A stretch of 10,674 bases of DNA from Deltaproteobacteria bacterium. GTDB taxonomy: Bacteria > Bdellovibrionota_C > UBA2361 > OMII01. The stretch is taken from NCBI GenBank assembly GCA_023262305.1, contig JALRCK010000047.1, positions 1 to 10,674 on the forward strand, read 5' to 3'. The position numbers and the translations under genes are program-made. Of this stretch, positions 1 through 6,861 are shown piece after piece; the stretch's first letter is position 1, and each line of letters opens with the position of its first letter. The notes beneath the pieces are model-generated. The model was given only the letters and a program-made list of their open reading frames with translations, searched no databases and had not been told where the DNA came from.

Positions 1-157
1 TCAGGTCGCGCTCGCTCACGATCCCCACAACTTCGTTGTGCTCTACGACCGGAAGGTGTCGGATATTGTGCTCATGCATAAGGCTTGCGGCATCGAACAA
101 CGAAGAACCTGCCCCAAGCGATACGACCTTCTTTTCCATGATCTCTGCGGCTTCCAT
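1..157 (-). CDS. CBS-domain protein, N-terminal part (cut by left edge)
   Basis: The minus strand reads 52 codons from an ATG at 157-155 and runs off the left edge. The peptide starts MEAAEIMEKKVVSLGAG and contains the hallmarks of one CBS half-domain: a conserved 'IMEKKVVSL' opening strand, a helix 'SLFDAASLMHEHNIRHLPVV', and the closing 'VVGIVSERDL'. CBS domains come in pairs and bind adenosine nucleotides to regulate an attached or partner protein. Whether this is a stand-alone CBS pair or the front of a larger protein cannot be seen. The start is well fixed: an in-frame TAA lies three codons upstream (TAA GGA TCG ATG), and the same bases supply an AAGGA ribosome-binding sequence, only 3 nt from the ATG. 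The gene points away from everything else in the window, so it belongs to a separate transcript. Confidence 0.75.
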   Translation of the reverse strand, partial: MEAAEIMEKKVVSLGAGSSLFDAASLMHEHNIRHLPVVEHNEVVGIVSERDL

Positions 158-687
158 CGATCCTTACCGTACACGAATGCGTCATCACATCCGATTACAT
201 GAATGGTAACGGGTAAGGTGCCTAAAGGGCATGATGATAAGCAGCGCTCTCCACACGCCAACCTCTCCAGGAGCGGCTCCTCATCGAGAATCAGACTACC
301 TTCCAGTCCGCTTTCCGTCAGCACCATAGGCGAGTACCACCAAACCCGTTCACAGGACTCGTCGGAGGTGTAATGGTCCTCTCATGTGACTCCGCGAGGG
401 CATGCACCCACACCTCGTGTATGGTCAACATCGCGTGATACAATCTCAAAAGCATCTCCCACTACAGGTGACGACATTAAGGGCGTGAGAGCACCAGGCG
501 TCGCCCTCGAGTCCTCCGTGGAACTGAGTCCTTTTTGCTCGTTTAATTTTTCTCCTCAGGAACCTATCTTTTGAGAAACGTGAAAATTATTTGAGTAAGA
601 AATCCCGATTCCTTAAACTCATGCGGCACGGAAATTGGTCCCTGCTTGGCATCATTAGTGACGCATTGTTGAATTAAGGAACCCCGT
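158..687. other. Intergenic stretch without a convincing gene
   Basis: This 530-nt stretch separates the divergent CBS gene (minus) and lipoprotein gene (plus), so it should carry both promoters. Two open frames are visible: one on the minus strand to base 327 that would run through the CBS gene in another frame, and a 62-codon frame on plus at 386-574. Neither has recognisable protein features. A 6-bp inverted repeat lies at 480-485/502-507 with a 16-nt loop, too weak to name. I found no tRNA-like T-arm or tandem repeat. Confidence 0.5.
591..619 (+). promoter_or_regulatory. Weak candidate promoter for the lipoprotein gene
   Basis: TTGAGT (591-596) and TAAACT (614-619) are spaced by 17 nt. 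Each matches 4 of 6 bases of the sigma-70 consensus. The -10 lies about 70 nt upstream of the ATG at 688. Spacing and location are right but the boxes are weak, and such matches occur by chance in AT-rich intergenic DNA. Confidence 0.25.
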
Positions 688-1146
688 ATGAGTCGCATTC
701 GCGTGAAGTTCACACTCCTGTACTCATCATGTCTTACCTTTGCTGCAGCCCTTTCAGGATGTGGTGATGAGTATGACTGCTCGATGTTTCCGGACCCTAC
801 GGGATTATGGACGGGCGTCCTTGAGAGAACGGAGAGCGACTGTGGGGCACTCTCGCGAGGCACCAAAATTACGTTCCAGCACGAGGTTTCGACTGAGTGC
901 GACGCGAACAATTCCGCATTCATTAACCTCGTCAATGAGGACAATCGGCGATTTCAAGAGACCTCAGTAGATACTATTTCGGGCAGCTCTTTTTCAGTGC
1001 GCAGCACCACACCTGATTCTACACTCGACATAAGCTACGACAACTTCGACAGCTCTTTGGCTGATGTTTCCGAAAAGGTTCGGGTCTACAACCAAGGTAA
1101 GCTCGTGTGCAGCGAGAGATATAAAGGACAGGCTCGGAGGCGTTAG
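688..1146 (+). CDS. Small putative lipoprotein of unknown function
   Basis: This encodes 152 residues. The N-terminus is a lipoprotein signal peptide: basic residues (Arg3, Arg5, Lys7), a hydrophobic stretch to about residue 22, then the lipobox L-S-G-C with Cys25 as the expected lipidated residue, followed by Gly-Asp-Glu. Asp at +3 rather than +2 does not fit the classic inner-membrane retention rule, so outer-membrane sorting is plausible but unproven. The mature part contains a 'PDPTGLWTGVLERTESDCG' segment and four further cysteines (residues about 30, 47, 66 and 137), so two disulfides are possible; no family was recognised. The WTG opening of a beta-strand-rich domain recalls small lipocalin-like or META-type lipoproteins, but this is only an impression. 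The start is well supported: AAGGAA at 676-681 lies 7 nt before the ATG. The gene stands alone on the plus strand and converges on yggS with an 81-nt gap. The stop is TAG. Confidence 0.7.
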   Translation: MSRIRVKFTLLYSSCLTFAAALSGCGDEYDCSMFPDPTGLWTGVLERTESDCGALSRGTKITFQHEVSTECDANNSAFINLVNEDNRRFQETSVDTISGSSFSVRSTTPDSTLDISYDNFDSSLADVSEKVRVYNQGKLVCSERYKGQARRR

Positions 1147-1178
1147 GTCGGGTGGGTGCCACCGAGGGCGTTTGATAG

Positions 1179-1217
1179 AAAACGAGGAGAATCTTCGATA
1201 GGCGAAGAACCGCTCTC
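1179..1217 (-). terminator. Candidate terminator of the minus-strand operon
   Basis: The 81-nt gap between the converging lipoprotein gene and yggS holds a hairpin: TCTTCG (1192-1197), loop ATAGG, CGAAGA (1203-1208). An outer GAGA/TCTC pairing (1187-1190/1214-1217) is separated from it by an unequal internal loop. On the minus strand it is followed closely by TTTT (1182-1179), placing it about 20 nt after the yggS stop. The stem is short and not GC-rich and the T-run is interrupted, so it is weak. The location is what favours it. Confidence 0.3.
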
Positions 1218-1227
1218 ACGAGAGGCT

Positions 1228-1941
1228 CTAGAGACGCTCCCCAAACAACGCCGTCCCAACCCTCACGATATCTGCGCCCTCCTCAATCGCGATGTGGAAG
1301 TCATCAGACATCCCCATGCTGAGGGCGATGAAACCGCTGTGGAACGCATCCGTACCCCTTTCAGAATGTAGTTGCTCTCGAAGACGAGCCAGTGCCCTAA
1401 AGTGTGGTCGGCTCGCTTCAGGGTTCTCTTCATACGGGAGCATCGTCATCAGCCCCTCAAGTTGTAGCTCTTGCGGGTGTGCAGCACACACACCGAGCGC
1501 GTCACGCAGCGTGTCTGGAGTGAAGCCGCTCTTGTTCGGATCCTCTCCGATGTTTACTTGTAGCAATATCCTCTGCCGTTTATTGATTCGAGCCGCTTCT
1601 TTGGCGACGAGCTGGAGCGTCTTGAGGGTATGAACTGACTCAATCACATCACATAACTGAACAGCATCTCGAACTTTATTACTTTGAAGTGGTCCGATCA
1701 TGTGGAGCTCACTTCCCGGAGGGAGGTGCAGCCGTTTAGCCTTAATCTCTTGCAGGTAGTTCTCGCCAAATACAATCGGAACTCCCTCGCGCGATGCGAG
1801 AGCGGCGTACGCCCCCATCTCCTCGATCGACTTCGTCTTACTGACCGCTACCAGCGTGATCGACGAGGGACTTCTTCCCGATCGCTCCGCCGCAGCGCGA
1901 AGTGTCTTAAGAACCTGCGCGACAGCGACCTCGTTAGCCAC
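1228..1941 (-). CDS. yggS: YggS/PROSC-family PLP-binding protein
   Basis: This encodes 237 residues, the usual length of the family (E. coli YggS is about 234). These are cytosolic fold-type III PLP-binding proteins that buffer pyridoxal phosphate and affect amino-acid and keto-acid homeostasis; no catalytic activity is established. Family motifs run in order: 'LVAVSKTK' with Lys35 as the PLP Schiff-base lysine, 'FGENYLQE' (about 58-65), 'HMIGPLQSNK' (about 80-89), 'LQVNIGEDPNKSGF' (about 127-140), 'LEGLMTM' (about 160), 'LSMGMSDDFHIAIEEGAD' and the C-terminal 'VRVGTALFG' phosphate-binding region. The start is GTG at 1941-1939, sharing one base with the maf stop (TAGTG), with a purine-rich AGGGGG just upstream. 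This suggests translational coupling to maf. It is the last gene of the minus-strand train. The stop is TAG. Confidence 0.95.
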   Translation of the reverse strand: MANEVAVAQVLKTLRAAAERSGRSPSSITLVAVSKTKSIEEMGAYAALASREGVPIVFGENYLQEIKAKRLHLPPGSELHMIGPLQSNKVRDAVQLCDVIESVHTLKTLQLVAKEAARINKRQRILLQVNIGEDPNKSGFTPDTLRDALGVCAAHPQELQLEGLMTMLPYEENPEASRPHFRALARLREQLHSERGTDAFHSGFIALSMGMSDDFHIAIEEGADIVRVGTALFGERL

Positions 1942-2531
1942 TACGCCCCCTGTCGCGAATGCGCGCCAAGCGTAACCAGCTCGGCCATAAGCGCTGAGAT
2001 ATTTAACCCAACTACATTTGAGTATGAGCCTTCCACACTCTCAACGAATTGCAACCCCAAGCCCTGAATGGCGTATGAGCCAGCCTTGTCCATCGGCTCG
2101 CCGGACTGTACATACCTGGCGATCACCTCTTCGCTCATCGGCGCCATAGTTACCTTTGTTGAGTGTGACCACACTCGCTCAATGTTCAGGGTCCGATTGA
2201 GGATCGCGATCCCCCCGAGCACCTCATGGGTACGCCCCTGAATCTTTCGGAGCATCTCGCACGCTTGCTCAAACGACTCGGGCTTACCCAGCACTTCACC
2301 ATCGATGCATACCGTTGTGTCCGCGCCTATAACAAATGCGCCAGTGTTCTGGTCAGCCACGACCGCTGCTTTCACAACAGCGAGTCGCTCGACCATCTCC
2401 CGCGGAGACTCACCCGGAACAGGGGTCTCATCACACCCAGACACAACGATAGAAAAAACCACTCCAGCTTGAGAGAGGAGATCTTTCCGTCGTGGGGATG
2501 ATGATGCGAGGATAATAGGCGTCTGAGACAT
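1941..2531 (-). CDS. maf: Maf-family nucleotide pyrophosphatase (dTTP/UTP type)
   Basis: This encodes 196 residues, the normal length. Maf proteins hydrolyse nucleoside triphosphates, often modified ones, to the monophosphate plus pyrophosphate, cleaning the nucleotide pool in the cytoplasm; some also affect septum formation. Visible motifs are 'ILASSSPRR' (7-15, phosphate-binding loop), a conserved Lys54, 'GADTTV' with catalytic Asp71, 'LGKP' (81-84), 'GRTHEV' (99-104), and 'DKAGSYAIQGLG' (148-159) followed by 'FVE' and 'GSYSNVVGL'. The ADT motif and YAIQG region match the YhdE subgroup (dTTP/UTP) rather than the YceF subgroup, which usually has SDQ at the same place. The ATG at 2531-2529 lies 9 nt after the stop of the upstream gene and lacks a clear Shine-Dalgarno sequence, so re-initiation from upstream translation is plausible. 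The stop TAG overlaps the yggS GTG. Confidence 0.95.
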   Translation of the reverse strand: MSQTPIILASSSPRRKDLLSQAGVVFSIVVSGCDETPVPGESPREMVERLAVVKAAVVADQNTGAFVIGADTTVCIDGEVLGKPESFEQACEMLRKIQGRTHEVLGGIAILNRTLNIERVWSHSTKVTMAPMSEEVIARYVQSGEPMDKAGSYAIQGLGLQFVESVEGSYSNVVGLNISALMAELVTLGAHSRQGA

Positions 2532-2540
2532 CGCTCTAGC

Positions 2541-2951
2541 TTACCCTTTTTTGAAAGCTTTTCGAAGAACCCCACACAAGGTGGCAAGGAGCGCCTGATG
2601 GAGCGAGTAGTGCCTGTGCGTCTCAAGCTCATCGGCGTACTGTGCCTCCACGAGCCACTCCCGTTGCTCTACCCGAGAGCATGTGACACAGGGCACCCCC
2701 TGTCGCTCAAGGAGTTCAGTTATCTCATCGACCGATGGTATCCAAAAGAAATGTGAAGCATGTTCGCTGGGCAGCGCACTCACACTACCGGCAGTAAGCG
2801 AAAGGATCTTTTCGCTCGGGAGTACCTGAAATTCCTCATAGCCGAGGTCGGCGAATCCGCGTGCAACGATATCACCCGGCTCAAACCGTGGTACTAACCC
2901 CCACTGTTTTGCCTCTGCTGCCAGTGCGAACTGCTCACGAGTGAACCACAT
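2541..2951 (-). CDS. Hypothetical protein, 136 residues, with CxxC pair
   Basis: I do not recognise this protein. It is soluble-looking, without signal peptide or membrane segment. It starts MWFTREQFALAAEAKQWGLV and goes on 'PRFEPGDIVARGFADLGYEE'. Cys88 and Cys91 form a CVTC pair, alone rather than in the two-pair arrangement of a typical zinc ribbon. The C-terminus is basic (KAFKKG). It is likely genuine: its ATG is 6 nt after the guaB stop, a GAGGA sequence lies 10 nt upstream of it, and it fills the space between guaB and maf without long gaps and on the same strand. The neighbours suggest a housekeeping role, but no function can be inferred. The stop is TAA. Confidence 0.75.
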   Translation of the reverse strand: MWFTREQFALAAEAKQWGLVPRFEPGDIVARGFADLGYEEFQVLPSEKILSLTAGSVSALPSEHASHFFWIPSVDEITELLERQGVPCVTCSRVEQREWLVEAQYADELETHRHYSLHQALLATLCGVLRKAFKKG

Positions 2952-2957
2952 GGTAGA

Positions 2958-4472
2958 CTAGTCCTCGTTCGGCTTCATCCTGTCGAGCATCTCCACCGTT
3001 GAGGTTCCACCCTCCACGACCGTCATCTCTGATACCTTGGTGAGGCGCGCTTTCTCGTGGAACTCCTTGATCGAGAGCACTCCAACATTGCACATCGTCG
3101 ACTTAAGCTTCACAAGCGAGATATCGACCTTATCTGACAGAGGTCCGCTGTACGGAACGTAGGCGTCAACGCCCTCCTCAAAGATGAGGTGCGCTGCATC
3201 ACTCTGTTTGTACCGCTGCCAATTGCGTGCGCGATTCGATCCCTCCCCCCAATACGGTTTGTAGAGCCGCCCACGATAGCTAATCTTGGCGGTTGGGCTC
3301 TCCTCTGTCATAGCGAAATACTTACCCATCATCACAAAGTCAGCGCCCATGGCCAACGCGACGATCATTTGGGTATCTGAGTTGAGACCTCCGTCGGAAC
3401 AGATCGGAATGTAAACGCCGGTTTTCTTGAGATACTCGTTTCGCGCTCGCGCAACATCCATCACGGCACTCGCCTGCCCGCGACCGATTCCCTTTTGCTC
3501 TCGCGTGATGCAGATAGATCCGCCACCGATACCAACCTTTACGAAATCGATCTGAGCCTCCTCTGCGAGGTAGTTAAAAGCATCAGCAGACACGATATTG
3601 CCGCCGCCGATGACGACCCCATCTCCGAACTTCTTCCGCAGATCGGCGGCCGCTTTCGCCTGCCACTGGCTATATCCGTCCGAGGAATCGAGGCACAGAC
3701 AGTCAACTCCTGCCTCGATGAGGGCTGCAGCTCGCTCCATGTAATCGTACGTGTTGAGCGCAGCTCCTACAAAGAGCCTCTTTCGAGCGTCCGTTAATTC
3801 GTCTGGGTATGAGTGATGGTCGTAGTAGTCTTTGCGAAATACAAGAGATTTGAGGTTCCCCTTCTTGTCAACAATCGGCAGGCACTCCTTCTTGTTCTTC
3901 CAGAGAAGGTTCGTAGCCTCTTGGAGCGAAACACCCTCTTCAGCAAGCACAAGCTTCTCAAGTGGCGTGTAAAATCCTTTGATGCACTGGGAGAGGTCGT
4001 CTTTGTACTCCCAAAAATCTTTACTCGTAAGGATGCCGAGCAACTTCGAATTACGCTCGCCATTCTCAGTAATTGCGATCGTTGAGTGCCCGGTCTTTCG
4101 CCGTAGCTTCAACGCATCTTCAAGGGTCGCTGTCGGCGCGAGATTGGAGTCAGACTCAACGAACCCAGCCTTGTGCTCCTTTACCGCTTTCACCATCCTC
4201 GCTTGAGCTTCGATTGACTGCGAGCAAAAGATAAAAGCGCTGCCACCTTTGCGAGCCAACGCAATCGCCAGCTCCGGTCCAGATACGGCCTGCATCGCAG
4301 ACGAAACGAACGGCACATTGAGGTGCGCCTTCATCTCCTCTTTGCCCGGTCGATATCTTTGAATCGGTATCTTGAGCGAGACGTTTTGAGGAACATGATC
4401 CTGCGTGGTCAATCCAGGCAGAAGCAGGTACTCGTGAAAGGTATGGGAGATGTCGTCGATGATGATAGCCAT
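2958..4472 (-). CDS. guaB: IMP dehydrogenase, divergent Tritrichomonas-like type
   Basis: This encodes 504 residues. It oxidises IMP to XMP with NAD+, the committed step of GMP synthesis in the cytosol. The TIM barrel is interrupted by a CBS pair at about 108-225. The catalytic loop '[19 protein letters not shown]' places the nucleophile at Cys321. Asp263 in 'CLDSSDG' and Trp270 in 'YSQWQ' lie at the nicotinamide/adenosine side. The mobile flap '[15 protein letters not shown]' carries the Arg420-Tyr421 dyad that activates water, and '[10 protein letters not shown]' closes the barrel. From memory, the N-terminal '[14 protein letters not shown]', '[15 protein letters not shown]', the catalytic loop and the flap match the Tritrichomonas foetus enzyme (about 503 residues; Cys319, Arg418-Tyr419) far better than ordinary bacterial GuaB, whose loop reads GIGPGSICTTR. 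The ATG at 4472 has a GAGGT about 3 nt upstream. The stop is TAG. Confidence 0.95.
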   Translation of the reverse strand: MAIIIDDISHTFHEYLLLPGLTTQDHVPQNVSLKIPIQRYRPGKEEMKAHLNVPFVSSAMQAVSGPELAIALARKGGSAFIFCSQSIEAQARMVKAVKEHKAGFVESDSNLAPTATLEDALKLRRKTGHSTIAITENGERNSKLLGILTSKDFWEYKDDLSQCIKGFYTPLEKLVLAEEGVSLQEATNLLWKNKKECLPIVDKKGNLKSLVFRKDYYDHHSYPDELTDARKRLFVGAALNTYDYMERAAALIEAGVDCLCLDSSDGYSQWQAKAAADLRKKFGDGVVIGGGNIVSADAFNYLAEEAQIDFVKVGIGGGSICITREQKGIGRGQASAVMDVARARNEYLKKTGVYIPICSDGGLNSDTQMIVALAMGADFVMMGKYFAMTEESPTAKISYRGRLYKPYWGEGSNRARNWQRYKQSDAAHLIFEEGVDAYVPYSGPLSDKVDISLVKLKSTMCNVGVLSIKEFHEKARLTKVSEMTVVEGGTSTVEMLDRMKPNED

Positions 4473-4514
4473 ACGACCTCAGTGAAGTATGTAAAGAGCC
4501 CCTTGCAGAGCTTG

Positions 4515-4531
4515 GGTTGCCGAAGGCTACC
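4515..4531 (-). other. Small hairpin in the guaB leader
   Basis: On the minus strand, GGTAGCC TTC GGCAACC forms a 7-bp stem with one A-A mismatch and a three-base loop, about 45 nt before the guaB ATG. This 128-nt gap is the longest in the gene train and therefore the likeliest place for a separate promoter or attenuator. No T-run follows the hairpin, so it is not a standard terminator. I saw no convincing -35/-10 pair in the gap; TTGATT with a poor TAGCCT at 17 nt was the best. Confidence 0.25.
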
Positions 4532-4600
4532 TCAAGCGGGGGCATGAATCAAACCGGGAAGTTCGGGGATTTGTGGAATGGTGGCAACACGTTGGGTCGC

Positions 4601-5680
4601 CTAGAAACTAATTTCAGCCTTACCATACTCCTTCCACGAGTACTTCTGAATCTGCACCGTGTAGCAATCCCCACTGTCGCTTGAAGGTCGAATGCCGTTA
4701 ACCAATACGGGAACAGGCGAGGGCTCGTGCGATTTGTGAACAGAGACCACATGACTAAAGTTCTGTCGTCGAATGCGCCCGGACCGATTCTGGAGCTCGA
4801 CAACCATATTCACACCTTGCTGAACATCGTTGTGCGGGGCGAAACGAAAGAAATCAAATGGGTACTTCGGTCGATACGTCACCTTGGGCTCCGCCACGGA
4901 CGAAATGGAGACATCCTGAGGATTACTCGACTCAGGCAGCTCGCTTGAAACCTGCAGGGTAATCGCAGCACGCACTTTTCCTCGCGCGGCTTCAAAAGTA
5001 GCACTTCCCGCCGCACTCGCCTCGATCTTGATCTCCGACAGATTGTAGGGCGACGACTCCAGGTTCATTACGCGAGTGCCCGTGCGCCCAACCGATTGGT
5101 ACTGCACGGTGCGGGGGCAGATGTACAACCCCCACAACTGCGAAGGGTCGTTGTATGGAGGCACCGCGACGTACATCCCGGACTCACGTTGACCGAGTAT
5201 CATCTTCACTCGAGTGGGGTGGTCTTTGCGTTTGACCTTCGCCTTGAATCCACCGACCTCTCTCCCGTCTTGGGGATGCGAGTGAACAAAGATGACCTGC
5301 TGATCCTCAAGCGACACCCTAAGATCCACATATTGCAGGAGAGCCTTTGATTCGTTTTCGGTGGTTATGGAACGCGCCAACAACTCATCGGTGGAGGGAC
5401 GAAAACGGAGAACGATACTACCGATGCCTGTCACGACATCTGTTTGAGAGCCAGCCCAGGTCCCTTCAGCATTTGCATCAACGAGCTGCGACTGCCGCGG
5501 GGCAACGGACACCAAAGACGAATTGTTTTTTAAAGCATCGCGGAACCGGTCAACTTCATCCTGAGTCATCGGGGCGAAGGTAACACGGGGAACCTCCTCA
5601 CCATTGGCGAATGGCGCCGACCCAACAACCAAAGCCACGCCAAGAAGATAGAGAGCAATTCGAAACATACGATTCACCAC
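4601..5680 (-). CDS. Secreted protein of unknown function in the elongasome operon
   Basis: This encodes 359 residues from the GTG at 5680. An ATG four codons in (5668) is an equally good start, preceded by GGTG. The N-terminus is a typical Sec signal peptide: Arg4 and Arg7, hydrophobic core 8-20, then 'SAPFANG' before Glu28, a likely signal-peptidase I site (A-N-G). There is no lipobox and no later membrane segment, so the mature protein should be periplasmic or exported. It opens with 'TFAPMTQDEVDRFRDAL' and then alternates short polar and hydrophobic runs suggesting beta structure. It has only two cysteines after the signal, Cys188 and Cys339, which could pair. No known family was recognised. 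It lies 29 nt downstream of rodA on the same strand, so it is probably cotranscribed with the wall-synthesis genes. A role at the cell wall is inference from position only. The stop is TAG. Confidence 0.75.
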   Translation of the reverse strand: MVNRMFRIALYLLGVALVVGSAPFANGEEVPRVTFAPMTQDEVDRFRDALKNNSSLVSVAPRQSQLVDANAEGTWAGSQTDVVTGIGSIVLRFRPSTDELLARSITTENESKALLQYVDLRVSLEDQQVIFVHSHPQDGREVGGFKAKVKRKDHPTRVKMILGQRESGMYVAVPPYNDPSQLWGLYICPRTVQYQSVGRTGTRVMNLESSPYNLSEIKIEASAAGSATFEAARGKVRAAITLQVSSELPESSNPQDVSISSVAEPKVTYRPKYPFDFFRFAPHNDVQQGVNMVVELQNRSGRIRRQNFSHVVSVHKSHEPSPVPVLVNGIRPSSDSGDCYTVQIQKYSWKEYGKAEISF

Positions 5681-5709
5681 TAAACCTACCCTGCCTCACA
5701 CAGTCTATT

Positions 5710-6861
5710 CTACGAGGGGCGATACTGCATTCTCCGGATACTAACCCCCTGCACAATACCTAAACCAAAGAGGATAGAGAGCATTGAGGACCCCCCATAA
5801 CTTATAAGAGGAAGAGGAATTCCTACAACAGGCATGAGCCCTATTACCATCCCGATGTTGATAACGACATGAGCGAATATCTGAACAGTAATACCAAACG
5901 CAACGAGGCAGGCGAAGAGATCCCGGGTGCGACCGGCTATTCGCAACGATGCGACAAAGAGCCCGAGGAAGAGTCCGAGAATCGTTACACATCCGACGAA
6001 CCCCCACTCCTCAGCGAGAACAGAGAAGACAAAATCGGTGGTGTGCTCCGGAAGGAACTCAAGTTGGGTTTGGGTTCCCTGACGGTATCCCTTCCCAAAG
6101 AGCTCACCGGAACCAACCGCTATCTTAGACTGCGTGATGTGGTAGCCACTCCCCTTAGGATCAGACTCTGGATCCAGTAGCACAAGAATTCGCCGTTGCT
6201 GATAATCGTGCAGCATCTCCCACGCGGGATAGGCGAGAACGAGCACCACAGCGACGATCGCCAGGAGCGTTTTGCGTCGAACCCCCATGAACAGAATCTG
6301 GGACACCCCAACGATCCCCAACGAAAGCGCAGTTCCCAAATCAGGCTGCCGTGCGATTAAGAGCATGGGGATGCCAATAGTCACCAACGGTACCATCAGC
6401 TCCGAGAGTCGATACGAAACTCCGTCTTGTGGAGTTCGTTTTGACAATACCCGTGCCATCATCACTATCAACCCGAGCTTCATAAACTCAGAGGGCTGAA
6501 GATTAAACACACCCAGGTCTAGCCATCGCCTTGAACCATTCACAACGACGCCGAAACCAGCAACCGCCAGCAAGAGACCAAGAGCGATACCGTAGATCAC
6601 GAAAGCATATCGATAGAGCGCTTGCGTTGGGATGCACACCCCGATGGCCATCACCAGGAGCCCTGCCAAGAAGTACACACCTTGCTTCAGACAGGCGGCA
6701 CTTGGAAAGTTCACCGTGATGAGTCCAAAGAGATCAACCGATGAGTCGGCGTCATACCCAGCGCTGAACAACACGATCAAACCGAGCAGCGGAATCACCA
6801 CTGAAAAAATCGCAAGCGTCCAATCAAAATTGGCAAAGATCCGCCGTTCGACTCTACTCAC
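5710..6861 (-). CDS. rodA: RodA, SEDS peptidoglycan glycosyltransferase
   Basis: This encodes 383 residues. RodA polymerises lipid II into glycan strands during sidewall elongation, in the inner membrane, in complex with PBP2. About ten hydrophobic segments are visible. SEDS signatures include 'NGSRRWLDLG' and 'LQPSEFMKLG' (about 108-129), 'RQPDLGTALS' (about 171-180), 'GSGYHITQSKIAVGSGELFG' (about 237-256), 'TQLEFLPEHTTDFVFSVLAE' with the catalytic Asp276 (counterpart of E. coli Asp262), and 'GIPLPLISYGGSSML' near the C-terminus. I chose the GTG at 6861 over an in-frame ATG at 6927. The GTG has a perfect AAGGAGG 7 nt upstream and starts just before the SRVERRIFANFDW segment expected at a RodA N-terminus, while the 22 extra codons only mirror the end of mrdA in another frame. 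It overlaps mrdA by 8 nt. The stop is TAG. Confidence 0.95.
   Translation of the reverse strand: MSRVERRIFANFDWTLAIFSVVIPLLGLIVLFSAGYDADSSVDLFGLITVNFPSAACLKQGVYFLAGLLVMAIGVCIPTQALYRYAFVIYGIALGLLLAVAGFGVVVNGSRRWLDLGVFNLQPSEFMKLGLIVMMARVLSKRTPQDGVSYRLSELMVPLVTIGIPMLLIARQPDLGTALSLGIVGVSQILFMGVRRKTLLAIVAVVLVLAYPAWEMLHDYQQRRILVLLDPESDPKGSGYHITQSKIAVGSGELFGKGYRQGTQTQLEFLPEHTTDFVFSVLAEEWGFVGCVTILGLFLGLFVASLRIAGRTRDLFACLVAFGITVQIFAHVVINIGMVIGLMPVVGIPLPLISYGGSSMLSILFGLGIVQGVSIRRMQYRPS

Noticed and set aside
43..327. 94-codon minus-strand open frame
   Set aside because: It overlaps the CBS-domain gene by 115 nt in another frame, has no ribosome-binding site that I can see and no recognisable motif; its second half is a shadow of the CBS coding sequence.
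480..536. Possible terminator (AGGGCG/CGCCCT repeat, then TTTTT)
   Set aside because: The T-run is about 25 nt from the stem, the loop is 16 nt, and no plus-strand gene lies upstream to be terminated.
386..574. 62-codon plus-strand open frame in the left gap
   Set aside because: No Shine-Dalgarno sequence and low-complexity Pro/Ser/Thr composition typical of chance frames.
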